63,952 bases of DNA from Asticcacaulis sp. UBA2476. Its GTDB lineage: Bacteria; Pseudomonadota; Alphaproteobacteria; Caulobacterales; Caulobacteraceae. The stretch is from positions 1-63,952 of the forward strand of contig DDPE01000034.1 of NCBI GenBank assembly GCA_002342035.1. The letters run 5' to 3'. The notes under the pieces were generated by a model. It did not search any database. It worked only from the letters and a program-made list of their open reading frames with translations, and was not told the DNA's origin. Shown here piece after piece: positions 53,427 to 62,361 of this stretch; position 1 is the stretch's first letter; every line of letters starts with the position of its first letter. The position numbers and the translations under genes are program-made.

Positions 53427-56400
53427 ATGCAAGAAGAGATTGCCGCACGCGAAAAGGTCGTTGAACGCCTGCAACAGGATCTGGTAGGCCCCAGGGCGCA
53501 TGACGAAGTTCTCAGTGCACGCCCTTCGGACGTCTACCTGACAGGTATTCTCTGGCCCCGGAATACGTTCGTCGCTCCGGAAGAAAATGAACGTCTGGCC
53601 GTCGCCGGTGAAAGTGAGGACGGAGAGGATTCCGATGAAGCCCTGCCCTCTACCGTCGCGATGCACCGACCGTCAACCGCGGGAATATCGCTCGCAGCAG
53701 CCGTCGGCGGTCCGGGCCCGGCTGAGGTCACAGCAACGGTGCAGTTTGCAATTTACCACAGGCACGAAAAGGATCACGTTGTCTCGTGGCGACGTGAACT
53801 CGTCAGTTGTGAGCCGGTTACGCTGGCCCTCTCCCACGGAAATCACAATCAACACTTGGTTCTTGATTCTATCACCGGTCTGCGGCTCAATGTCCATGCG
53901 ACCGGCTTCTCGGGAGGGACGCTTGCAACTGTTACCCTGGTAAACGATGCCACGCCCCAGGAGTACGGGCGGGACGCGATAGAGCAGTTGACGATCTTTC
54001 AGGTCAGTCTCAGCATCACAGCGTCCGCCGACACCCGCCTGATTGCTAGGCCCAGCCGACAGGCCATTGTCGATGATGATGATAAAAGCGGGGCGCTGCT
54101 TTATCGCAAAGCCAGGGAATTTGCCGTTGGTCACACCTGTTCCGCTTCGTGGACAGTTGCGCCGGACAGTCCGCAAACCATACGTACAGTGGAAATCACA
54201 TGGCTGCCGGAGCTGGTTACGTCGGCGGTGAGTGCGGACGGACACGAGGTATTCAGAAATATCGGCGACACACTGTGCCAGCCGTTGTCCGCGGAATGGC
54301 TCAGCTCTGCGTCGGATAAGGCGCTGTCTAAAGGCCTTATGAAACTGTGCGACGCCTACAGTAGATGGATTGATCTCCAGGAAAATGACACCGACAAACT
54401 GACTGAGGATGAAACCGACGTAGCGGAACGCCATCTCCGGGAATGCAACAACGTACTCGACCGGATGCGCAACGGCGCGGCACGCATGGCGTCAGATCAA
54501 AATGTGGCTGATGCTTTCCGCCTAGCCAACCTTGCAATGAACACTCAGAGGCAATGGAGCCGCGGTGAGTCACTCACCTGGCGGCCCTTTCAGCTCGGGT
54601 TCCTCCTTCTGGCGCTGGAATCCTCCGCTGACAATGATCACCCAGATCGTAACGTTATGGATCTTCTGTGGTTCCCGACGGGCGGCGGCAAGACCGAAGC
54701 CTACCTCGCGCTAATTGCATTCATTGCTTTTCACCGGCGTATTTCACGAACAGACCCGGATGATGGTGCAGGCGTCGCCTGCATCATGCGTTACACGCTG
54801 CGACTCCTTACAACCCAGCAATTTATCCGTGCGACTGCGATGATAACGGCCTGTGAGGCAATCCGGCGAGGCCACATTGCGGCTGGCACGCACGTTCGCC
54901 TGGGTACGATTCCATTCTCGATAGGCCTGTGGGTCGGCGGTGATGCCACTCCGAATAAGCGCAAAGATGCTTTTGCGGCGATAACTGACCGGTCCAAATC
55001 GTCTGCGCGCCAGATCACCGCCTGCCCGTGCTGCAAGACCAAGCTGGTTTACCGGCAACAAACCGCGTCGGATCACGTTACGGTCTATTGTATCGCTGAC
55101 GGATGCGTACTGAATGATAGCCTTCCTCTGCCTGTATGGACCGTTGACGAAGATATTTACGATGCCCGGCCGACCCTGCTCATTGGAACGGTTGACAAAT
55201 TCGCACAGATTGTCCGCAAACAGGCGACAGCCGCCCTGTTCGGCGTCGGCTCTGCCGCGCAACCGCAGCTGATCTTGCAGGATGAACTGCACCTGATCTC
55301 CGGTCCTCTTGGCACTATTGTCGGGCTCTATGAAACCGCAATTGACCTGATACTGTCAGCCAACGGCTCCAGGCCGAAGATTATAGGCTCAACGGCCACG
55401 ATCAGGCGGGCTGCTGATCAGGTCCTCGCCCTCTTTGATCGTGAAACCTGCCAGTTTCCTCCGCCGGGGCTCGACGCCGCTGATTCTGGCTTTGCGGTCG
55501 TAAATCCTGATGTTGCTGGCCGGAAATACGTCGGTGTCAGTACAGTGGGCCGGTCCGCGAAATTCACGCTTCAGGCTGTTGCCGCCTCGATCCTGCAATC
55601 GGCGAGTGCCGCTGCTGAAGGGCACCGCGATGACTACTGGACACTGGTTGCGTACTTTAACTCGCTTCGCGAACTCGGCGGCGCGCTCGTTCTGATGCAG
55701 GACGACGTTCACGACTCGCTGAAACTGCTTGCTCAGTGGCGGAATGAAGACGTCCGCAGCGCGATCGAAATCGAAGAACTCACATCCAGACGGACTCAGG
55801 AAGAAGTCCGGGATATGCTCGAAAAGCTGGAAATCCCTGCCGCCAACGGAGGTGCGGTTGACGCGGTACTGGCAACAAACATGCTCAGCGTCGGGGTCGA
55901 TATCGCCCGCCTCGGCGTTATGCTTGTGAACGGCCAGCCAAAAACGATGGCGGAATATATCCAATCTACCAGCCGCGTTGGCCGCAGCGAAGTACCAGGC
56001 CTAGTGGTGCCTGTTCTAAATAATGCCAAGCCAAGAGACCGTTCGCATTTTGAAACCTTCCGGACGTGGCATTCGATGCTTTACCGTAGTGTCGAAGCTA
56101 CAAGCGTCACCCCCTTTGCTTCGCGCGCCAGAGACCGAGCATTGCACGTGGTTCTCGTCGCTGCTGTCCGACATCTTATTCCGACCATGAACACACTTCC
56201 TGTGATTGATGACGATCAAGTCCTGGACGAAATCCTGGCGATTATCGATCGGATCTCGGAAAGAGCCCACAGGATTGACCCGCTGGAGACCAGTGTCACG
56301 GCCGAGTTGCGGAAACGCCTGAATGTCTGGCGTATGCGTTCGCCTGAGCACTATTGGAAATCCGGTCGGCAGAAGGGCGAATCGCTGCTCCAGTCTGCGG

Positions 56401-56528
56401 AAATCGTTGCTACCCGGCGTGCCGCTGGCCTGCCTATCGGTCAGGCGTGGCCGACACCGAATTCTATGCGGGGTATCGAGCCGTCAACACCGTACCGGCT
56501 GGCCGAAGGTCTAAGGAGGCCCGTCTGA
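53427..56528 (+). CDS. drmA: DrmA-like DISARM helicase
   Basis: A 1033-residue protein of the DrmA family. The N-terminal domain carries the DrmA opening (RPSDVYLTGILWP near residue 36) and a beta-rich region to about 270. The helicase core has Walker A LWFPTGGGKTEAYLAL near residue 415, a four-cysteine insert (CPCCKTKL near 532 and CIADGC near 557) likely to bind zinc, QDELHLISGPLG near 617 as motif II, and TNMLSVGVDIARLG near 817 with STSRVGRSE near 846. The ATG at 53427 follows GAAGAAAG and lies 4 bp after the helicase gene. In DISARM, DrmA and DrmB together bind and translocate on DNA. Its stop overlaps the drmB start (TGATG). Confidence 0.92.
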   Translation: MQEEIAAREKVVERLQQDLVGPRAHDEVLSARPSDVYLTGILWPRNTFVAPEENERLAVAGESEDGEDSDEALPSTVAMHRPSTAGISLAAAVGGPGPAEVTATVQFAIYHRHEKDHVVSWRRELVSCEPVTLALSHGNHNQHLVLDSITGLRLNVHATGFSGGTLATVTLVNDATPQEYGRDAIEQLTIFQVSLSITASADTRLIARPSRQAIVDDDDKSGALLYRKAREFAVGHTCSASWTVAPDSPQTIRTVEITWLPELVTSAVSADGHEVFRNIGDTLCQPLSAEWLSSASDKALSKGLMKLCDAYSRWIDLQENDTDKLTEDETDVAERHLRECNNVLDRMRNGAARMASDQNVADAFRLANLAMNTQRQWSRGESLTWRPFQLGFLLLALESSADNDHPDRNVMDLLWFPTGGGKTEAYLALIAFIAFHRRISRTDPDDGAGVACIMRYTLRLLTTQQFIRATAMITACEAIRRGHIAAGTHVRLGTIPFSIGLWVGGDATPNKRKDAFAAITDRSKSSARQITACPCCKTKLVYRQQTASDHVTVYCIADGCVLNDSLPLPVWTVDEDIYDARPTLLIGTVDKFAQIVRKQATAALFGVGSAAQPQLILQDELHLISGPLGTIVGLYETAIDLILSANGSRPKIIGSTATIRRAADQVLALFDRETCQFPPPGLDAADSGFAVVNPDVAGRKYVGVSTVGRSAKFTLQAVAASILQSASAAAEGHRDDYWTLVAYFNSLRELGGALVLMQDDVHDSLKLLAQWRNEDVRSAIEIEELTSRRTQEEVRDMLEKLEIPAANGGAVDAVLATNMLSVGVDIARLGVMLVNGQPKTMAEYIQSTSRVGRSEVPGLVVPVLNNAKPRDRSHFETFRTWHSMLYRSVEATSVTPFASRARDRALHVVLVAAVRHLIPTMNTLPVIDDDQVLDEILAIIDRISERAHRIDPLETSVTAELRKRLNVWRMRSPEHYWKSGRQKGESLLQSAEIVATRRAAGLPIGQAWPTPNSMRGIEPSTPYRLAEGLRRPV

Positions 56529-58360
56529 TGGCAAGAAATTCTCTCGGCGATCTCCGACGCAGTGCTGCAGCAGCGTTGTTCGGACCAGGAGCTATTATCG
56601 ATTTCAGAGCGGGCAAGGCTACAATCTCCGCCGTTGCAGCCGGGCTGGAGCAGTGGGACAGCAATTTTCCGCCTGCCGGCATGCTTCATCCCCAGGCCAT
56701 TCGTGAGGAACGTCTGCAACGCAAGCTGAATGTCAAAGGATTCAGACTGCCGCCGGTGCGCGATCCCTCAAACGACCGCGATGCTGAACGCGCCCTTGTC
56801 GCTGTCAGGTTTCCACACTGGCTACAGTGCCCGCAATGTGATCGGATCGGTGAGCCCGATCTGTGGCTCGAAGAGGCCGGTAATCCCGGCCGATGGTGTC
56901 AGCAATGTACGCAGAAAGCGCCGGGACGCCAGAAAGTCTACACGGTGCCGGTACGTTTTGTTATGGCCTGCGAATCCGGCCATCTTGATGAGTTTCCCTG
57001 GCACTATTGGGTTAACCATGAAGATAGCTGCAGGGGAAGACGAGGTTTCCTGATGCTCCGGTCAGAAGGTCCGGGTATTGCCGGCCTTATTCTGACTTGC
57101 CCGGTTTGCAACCGCCGCAAATCGATGGACAGGATCTTCAGCGCCGAGACGTGGTCACGATCTCCGGACTGCCCCGGCAAACGGCCCTGGCTGGGCGGAA
57201 ACCACGAAGCCTGCAATCATAAGCCGCGCGCCGTTCAGCGCGGCGCCTCTAACCTCTATTTCCCTATTGTCGAATCGGCTCTCAGCATACCTCCCTGGTC
57301 CGACAGGCTTCAGGAAGCGATCGGCGTCTATTGGGACTCGCTTGAAAGTGTTGAGGCTGAAGACAGGGCGACGCACATCCGGATACTGGCGACCAGTGTC
57401 CTGGGGCCTGTGCTTCAGGAACTGAACCTGTCTCCGGAGCAGCTGGCCCTAGAAGTAAACCGGCGGCTTTCAAACCAGCAGCAGATGGATGTGACCGATC
57501 TTCGGGTTGAAGAGTACCGTCAGTTCACATCTGAAGTGCCGGTGGAAGGCCTGGACCGCGAATTTGAAATCCGCCCGCAGCCGGTGCCTGACTCGCTGAC
57601 GCCTTGGTTCTCCCGGCTCGTCAAGGCTGTCAGGCTTCGGGAAGTACGGGCCATGACCGGCTTTACCCGAATTCAACCGCCCGGTGACCCCTCGGCGCCT
57701 TCTGCACGGCTCTCCATTACAGATCTGGGCTGGCTGCCGGCCATTGAAGTCCGCGGTGAAGGAATTTTTCTTGAATTCGATGCCACCGCGCTGGAAAAAT
57801 GGGAGCAGATCCAGGCGGTTCGCGACAGAGCATCAAAGATCAACAACAACCTCATTGCGGAATGGGAGAGCCGTCACGACGATGGCACCCTGCCTTCGCG
57901 CACCATCACACCCCGCTTCCTTCTCATTCATACGTTTGCGCATGCGCTGATGCGGCAGATGACTCTGGATTGCGGCTATTCATCTACAGCGCTGCGGGAA
58001 AGGCTTTATGCAGCCGACGGCTCTTCTGCGATGGCAGGCGTCCTTATCTTCACAGCGTCAACCGATGACGACGGCACGCTGGGCGGACTTCAACGTCAGG
58101 GGGCCCCTGAACGGATCGAGCGCACTGTCCTTTCGGCCGTTCAATCGCAGGAATGGTGTTCGTCTGACCCCCTTTGTATTGAGGATATGATGTCAGATAC
58201 TGATCCCTTCCTGCATGCTGCCTGCCATTCCTGTGTCTTGGCGCCTGAAACCTCCTGCGAGGAGTTCAACAGGTTTCTGGATCGGGCAACGCTTGTCGGA
58301 TCACCGGGCCTGCCCGAGCTCGGCTTCTTTAGTCAAATGCTGAAAAGGACTTCCCTTTGA
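56528..58360 (+). CDS. drmB: DrmB-like protein with DUF1998 domain
   Basis: A 610-residue DrmB-family protein, started at the ATG overlapping the drmA stop; the frame is open upstream but only inside drmA. It begins NSLGDLRRSAAAALFGPGAI, a typical DrmB opening with the FGPG motif. Cysteine pairs near 100 (CPQC), 124 (CQQC), 148 and 191 (CPVC) suggest zinc ribbons. The C-terminal DUF1998 part contains HTFAHALMRQM near 468 and a cysteine cluster (CSSDPLC near 543, CHSC near 567, TSC near 576). DrmB forms a complex with DrmA in DISARM. The NERD-helicase gene starts within its last codon. Confidence 0.92.
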   Translation: MARNSLGDLRRSAAAALFGPGAIIDFRAGKATISAVAAGLEQWDSNFPPAGMLHPQAIREERLQRKLNVKGFRLPPVRDPSNDRDAERALVAVRFPHWLQCPQCDRIGEPDLWLEEAGNPGRWCQQCTQKAPGRQKVYTVPVRFVMACESGHLDEFPWHYWVNHEDSCRGRRGFLMLRSEGPGIAGLILTCPVCNRRKSMDRIFSAETWSRSPDCPGKRPWLGGNHEACNHKPRAVQRGASNLYFPIVESALSIPPWSDRLQEAIGVYWDSLESVEAEDRATHIRILATSVLGPVLQELNLSPEQLALEVNRRLSNQQQMDVTDLRVEEYRQFTSEVPVEGLDREFEIRPQPVPDSLTPWFSRLVKAVRLREVRAMTGFTRIQPPGDPSAPSARLSITDLGWLPAIEVRGEGIFLEFDATALEKWEQIQAVRDRASKINNNLIAEWESRHDDGTLPSRTITPRFLLIHTFAHALMRQMTLDCGYSSTALRERLYAADGSSAMAGVLIFTASTDDDGTLGGLQRQGAPERIERTVLSAVQSQEWCSSDPLCIEDMMSDTDPFLHAACHSCVLAPETSCEEFNRFLDRATLVGSPGLPELGFFSQMLKRTSL

Positions 58361-59988
58361 CCAGTGTAACAATGTGGCCAAGGCGTCTCCCGGCATCGGT
58401 CAGAGAAGATCCGTTGCGAGAGGCAGAGGTCCGGGTGTTCGACGCATTGCAGGCGCAACTTGATGAGTCTTGGCATGTATTTTACAGTCGACCGTGGACC
58501 GGGCTGACAGCATCGGGCGCCGAACGTGATGGCGAATGCGATTTTGCCGTCCTTCACCCCAAACATGGCCTGCTGACGATTGAGGTCAAAGGCGGAGGCA
58601 TCAGCTTTGATCCGGAAGAAAATAAATGGACAAGCCGGGACCGGTATAAGGTTCGCCACAAGATTAAAAATCCTGCTGACCAAGCATTAAAAGCGAAGTA
58701 CGAGCTCGTAAAGCGTGTCGAAGCCCGAAACGACTGGCCGGTCAATCGCAGCTTCAGATACAGGCACGGCGTGATCCTTCCAGACGCGCAGTCTCCTCCC
58801 GGCAACCTCGCACCGGATCTGCCTAAAATTTTATTCGCCTGCCGTCCGGATATGGGAACCCTTGAAAAATGGATTCTCAGCCGTCTCAGCTCGGGCAATG
58901 AAGGTGAGCTTGGCAAGGATGGTCTCGTTGCCTTCCAGCGGATGCTCGCCGCACCATTTACATTGCGAATGCCGCTTGGCCACGTTCTCAATGATGATGA
59001 AGCCAGAATTGAAGCGTTAACACCTCAACAGTTTCACATCCTGGATTCCATAGCCGAACTGCCGCGCGTCGCCGTCGGCGGCGGCGCCGGTACCGGTAAA
59101 ACAATCGTGGCAATTGAAGACGCTTTGAGGCTGGCCGCTGAGGGACACCGGACGCTTCTCACCTGTCTTGGTGAAGACTTGGCTACTTCGCTTCGTCAAC
59201 GTCTCAACGGCACATCAGTGATTGTTGAGAGTTTTTCAGGCCTTTGCAGTATGATGGCCCGCGTAGCGGGTCTGAGTAACGGTATTCATTCCGAAGACGA
59301 TGGCCCTCAAATTTTGCTGGATTCTGCCATCAAGGAACCGGCCCTGCGCTTCGACGCCATCATCGTCGATGAGGGACAGGACTTTCGTCCTCACTGGTGG
59401 ATCGCGCTGGAAGGCATCCTGACGAACGCTAAAACATCCCGCCTCCACGCTTTTTATGATGCGAATCAGAGTGTCTACGGAGCCCTTAAGGGGGATTTGG
59501 CGAGTTTCGAGATGCTGCCTATCAGGCTTACCCGCAATCTCAGAAACACTAAGGCGATCTACCGGACAGTCGGGGGCTTCTATTCCGGCCTGCCCGTAAC
59601 GGCCGACGGGCCAGAAGGCGTCAGTGTCAAATGGGAAGTTTGCACCGCATCCGAAACCGTGGATGCTGTTGTCCAGAACATCCATCATCTCTGCAAGAAG
59701 GAAGCTGTGAAAGCTGAAGACATCGTTGTTCTTTCAGCAAACGTCGAGATGGCTGCGTCGCTGACTGGCCTGCTCAGGAAAGAATGCAGTCAAGGGCTTT
59801 GCATCTCAGACATCCGCCGGTTCAAGGGGCTTGAGAGGCAAGTCGCAATAGTCGCGGCGACAGGTGAAATCGCTGCCGAGATAGAGCTGGCCTATGTTGC
59901 CCTATCTCGCGCCCGCGCCCACCTGATAGTTGTTGGAGAAGAGCGCATTGTCGGATGGCTGCAAGCCGGCCCGGTTACTACGCCATAA
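58357..59988 (+). CDS. NERD nuclease domain fused to UvrD-like helicase
   Basis: A 543-residue fusion. Residues 20-120 form a NERD-type restriction-endonuclease-like domain: E23, D62 in GECDFAVLHP, and the E-V-K of LLTIEVKGGG (76-78) are the likely metal site. A UvrD-like SF1 module follows with Walker A VGGGAGTGKTIVAIE near 242, motif II IIVDEGQDF near 334, TRNLRNTKAIY near 396 and ALSRARAHLIVVGEER near 515. The start is taken as TTG at 58357, which overlaps the drmB stop by 4 nt and has AAAGGA about 8 nt upstream; an ATG at 58372 is the alternative. It is the only recognisable nuclease of the array and so the best candidate effector. Confidence 0.9.
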   Translation: MTSVTMWPRRLPASVREDPLREAEVRVFDALQAQLDESWHVFYSRPWTGLTASGAERDGECDFAVLHPKHGLLTIEVKGGGISFDPEENKWTSRDRYKVRHKIKNPADQALKAKYELVKRVEARNDWPVNRSFRYRHGVILPDAQSPPGNLAPDLPKILFACRPDMGTLEKWILSRLSSGNEGELGKDGLVAFQRMLAAPFTLRMPLGHVLNDDEARIEALTPQQFHILDSIAELPRVAVGGGAGTGKTIVAIEDALRLAAEGHRTLLTCLGEDLATSLRQRLNGTSVIVESFSGLCSMMARVAGLSNGIHSEDDGPQILLDSAIKEPALRFDAIIVDEGQDFRPHWWIALEGILTNAKTSRLHAFYDANQSVYGALKGDLASFEMLPIRLTRNLRNTKAIYRTVGGFYSGLPVTADGPEGVSVKWEVCTASETVDAVVQNIHHLCKKEAVKAEDIVVLSANVEMAASLTGLLRKECSQGLCISDIRRFKGLERQVAIVAATGEIAAEIELAYVALSRARAHLIVVGEERIVGWLQAGPVTTP

Positions 59989-60027
59989 ATTCAGATAAAT
60001 AGTCCCCAGACCTTAGCAAATATTAAA

Positions 60028-62049
60028 TCACTCTATCCCCATTCCTCTTTGCCGCCCGATCGTCCAGTTGATATTGCCTTCTCGAACTATACCTGAGACT
60101 TGTTTTCCGATGTGATCCGTAAGCACCGGACGCCAGGGCACAAGTGTGAAGTCACGGGCCTTCTGGTTCGGCGCCGAGGTCAGCTCAATGACGGCAACTT
60201 TGCCACCGATGAGGCCAAGGCTGCTGCGCAGGGTGCCTTCTACCCTTTGACCAGCGCGCGTCTCGACAAAGTGGAGGCCAAGATCATCGGACAACTGACC
60301 CGCCGCAAGAAGTAGTTCGCGACGTTTCAGCGTCTCAATCATGTTGGTCTTGAATGCCGTCTGGCCGCCAGCATCCACATCCGCTAACCCCTCCTCGACA
60401 AGCCACCTCCGCCTCTCATTGAGAGCTGTGCTCACAGCCTTACCGAATCCCGCGTCGGCAATGGAGCTTGGCGTGTCAGAGACAAGTTCCTGATCCAGCC
60501 AGGTCGCCGCCTGAACCGTAACCTGCCTGTTAGGTGGGAGGGCGGACAATACTTCGACCCTGACAGGGGCAAGCTTCGCCTGTTTATGTTCATATGTCAG
60601 GGCCTGATCCAAGTAGTCGGTCCCAATTCTGAACCGCCCATCGGCCTCGCGCTCTATACCGCCCGTGCTCCGGCGAATGGCCTCCAAACGGCGTATGTGA
60701 GTTTCGGCGAATGTCTCCCGCGCAGAAGGGTCATGCCTGAGGTGGGCTTCAACATCATAGTAGCCACCATTACCAGCCGCAACCTCAGCAATGGTACGAT
60801 CAACCCGCTTTATCTCCGGCGTATTCGGCGTGATCCTCACAATGGCATTGTTGACTACAGGCTCTGTCTTTTCGCCCTGACCGATATCGACATAATGTAC
60901 CCGTCCATCAACGCCATCGACGATCATGTAGTGACGGTCGTTAAGTTCATCTGACAGGCCTCGCCGGACCAACTGACCGACAATGGGTTTGGACGAAATG
61001 ACTGTAGAGTCCTGACCATGAATAACGATATCGGGCATGATCCGCGGCCTGCCCTGAAGCTTCATCTCATGATGAAGCGTTTTTATAATATCGCCGCGTT
61101 CACCCATCTGACGTAAAGTCGGTTCAAGGTCAGGCGTCAGATGCCAACGCCCCTGCCCCAGATCATCTGCCAGTCCAAGGCGTTGAAGCTTTTGCAGCCG
61201 CCCCGCTTTCAGCGATTGCCGGAAGGCGTCCCTGTCAACGGCAGCCACCATTCCGGTCTCATCTTTGTCACGGATAAGGTTACGGTCAATGCTGGTGAAA
61301 CGCTCCTGATCCACCTCTCGTCTGAGGGTGCTTTCAATTTCAAAATCAGACCGCGGACCAAAGTCCATCCGTACAATTTCCGCCGCCCGCTCACGCATTC
61401 CGGTCGTGATATATTCACGGGCGATGATCAGGTCTTTACCGAGGTCGTCGCGGCCACGAACTATAATGTGGCTATGGGGGTGACCGGTGTTGTAATGATC
61501 GACCGCTACCCAATCCAGTCTGGTATCCAGGTCTTCTTCCATCTGCGTCATCAGGCGTCCGACAAAAGGTTTAAGATCATCGTATTGATTGCCATCTTCC
61601 GGCGACACTATGAACCTGAACTGGTGACGGTCGCCACCGTCCTCGGCGCGATCCAGAAAGCCCCTGTCATCGGCCCTATCCATGTCAGCATTGTAGAGTT
61701 CGCCGGGCGCCCCCTCACGTGTCACCCCGTCACGCTGGATATAGCGCAGATGAGCCCGTGCCGCAGATATGCCCTTACCTGCCAGTTTGACGATGCGGGA
61801 TTTAATGATCACGCGACGCTGGCGCAGGGCGGAATAGCCGTCGCGCGCCGACAGAACCCGCCCCACTCCCGAGCCACGGCCGATGCGGCTCCCGTCAAAG
61901 CGGGATTTGCGGCCTGACATGCCCTGAGCTGCACCGCCGCGCGCCAGATTTGTAACCGCCAACACCCGGTTTAAAAACCTGCCCGCCCTTCCCTTTCCGG
62001 CAGACCTCATTTTGCCTAACCGGGGCTCAAATTCATCGTCAGACGTCAT
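60028..62049 (-). CDS. VirD2-like relaxase with DUF3363 domain
   Basis: A 673-residue relaxase that nicks the element at oriT and pilots the strand. The ATG at 62049 has a strong GGGAGG ribosome site; the frame runs upstream without one. An Arg/Gly-rich N-terminus (RKSRFDGSRIGRGSG) precedes the VirD2-type core: HLRYIQRDGVTREG near residue 102, HQFRFIVSPEDG near 142 and the histidine triad DHYNTGHPHSHIIVRG near 184. The C-terminal DUF3363 domain includes RHYMIVDGVDGRVHYVDIG. It is convergent with the NERD-helicase gene and downstream of the transglycosylase gene. Catalytic tyrosine not assigned. Confidence 0.93.
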   Translation of the reverse strand: MTSDDEFEPRLGKMRSAGKGRAGRFLNRVLAVTNLARGGAAQGMSGRKSRFDGSRIGRGSGVGRVLSARDGYSALRQRRVIIKSRIVKLAGKGISAARAHLRYIQRDGVTREGAPGELYNADMDRADDRGFLDRAEDGGDRHQFRFIVSPEDGNQYDDLKPFVGRLMTQMEEDLDTRLDWVAVDHYNTGHPHSHIIVRGRDDLGKDLIIAREYITTGMRERAAEIVRMDFGPRSDFEIESTLRREVDQERFTSIDRNLIRDKDETGMVAAVDRDAFRQSLKAGRLQKLQRLGLADDLGQGRWHLTPDLEPTLRQMGERGDIIKTLHHEMKLQGRPRIMPDIVIHGQDSTVISSKPIVGQLVRRGLSDELNDRHYMIVDGVDGRVHYVDIGQGEKTEPVVNNAIVRITPNTPEIKRVDRTIAEVAAGNGGYYDVEAHLRHDPSARETFAETHIRRLEAIRRSTGGIEREADGRFRIGTDYLDQALTYEHKQAKLAPVRVEVLSALPPNRQVTVQAATWLDQELVSDTPSSIADAGFGKAVSTALNERRRWLVEEGLADVDAGGQTAFKTNMIETLKRRELLLAAGQLSDDLGLHFVETRAGQRVEGTLRSSLGLIGGKVAVIELTSAPNQKARDFTLVPWRPVLTDHIGKQVSGIVREGNINWTIGRQRGMGIE

Positions 62050-62361
62050 GAAAGACCTCCCGTTTTCTGAAAAGTCATCGAGCCTTAGTCGGGCGCGATC
62101 TGGCACCATTACGAATTCAATAAAATCAATACCTTAAGAGGATAAAAGCCTGCATTAACACTATAAAGCCGCGCTATGGTGCTATGTCGCCACACTTAAA
62201 AACGATGTGCAGACAAAGACTTAGTGCCCGACCGCAGAGAGGTGGCACTATTGTTTCATCTTGCCTTAGCCGGACTCCTGCCTTCTGCACCAATCCTTCG
62301 TCCTGGTAATTGCGCTTCAATCTGACATTCACGCCGCCTCAAAAGTTTCCTTAGAACAGGG
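62050..62361. other. Relaxase leader region, candidate oriT
   Basis: A 312-bp non-coding stretch between the transglycosylase stop and the relaxase start. It holds an interrupted stem TAGTGCC-cg-ACC / GGT-GGCACTA (62222-62250) with a 7-nt loop, surrounded by AT-rich sequence (62150-62220). oriT sites of VirD2-like relaxases commonly lie next to the relaxase gene and contain such an inverted repeat near the nick. The stem could instead be a transcription terminator, but no T-run follows it on either strand. Confidence 0.45.

Larger units (their letters stand above)
46576..59988. other. DISARM-related defence array (five genes, divergent)
   Basis: This 13.4-kb cargo zone between traG and the relaxase contains a minus-strand GHKL-ATPase/SF2-helicase gene and a tightly packed plus-strand operon: UvrD-like helicase, drmA, drmB, NERD-UvrD. 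Spacing in the operon is 4 bp, then a TGATG overlap, then a 4-nt overlap with TTG, so the four are one transcript. DrmA and DrmB define DISARM, but no methyltransferase, DrmC (PLD), DrmD or DrmE is present. Three SF1/SF2 helicases beyond DrmA and one nuclease domain are present instead. I infer anti-phage or anti-plasmid activity. Confidence 0.8.

Noticed and set aside
53673..54434. 253-codon minus-strand frame inside drmA
   Set aside because: Antisense shadow of the DrmA N-terminal domain, with no ribosome site or family resemblance.
51440..59988. Idea that the array is classical DISARM class 1 or 2
   Set aside because: No methyltransferase, DrmC, DrmD or DrmE can be found in any frame of the region, although drmA and drmB are clear.
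61141..61917. 258-codon plus-strand frame inside the relaxase gene
   Set aside because: Antisense to the relaxase histidine motif region; no independent evidence.
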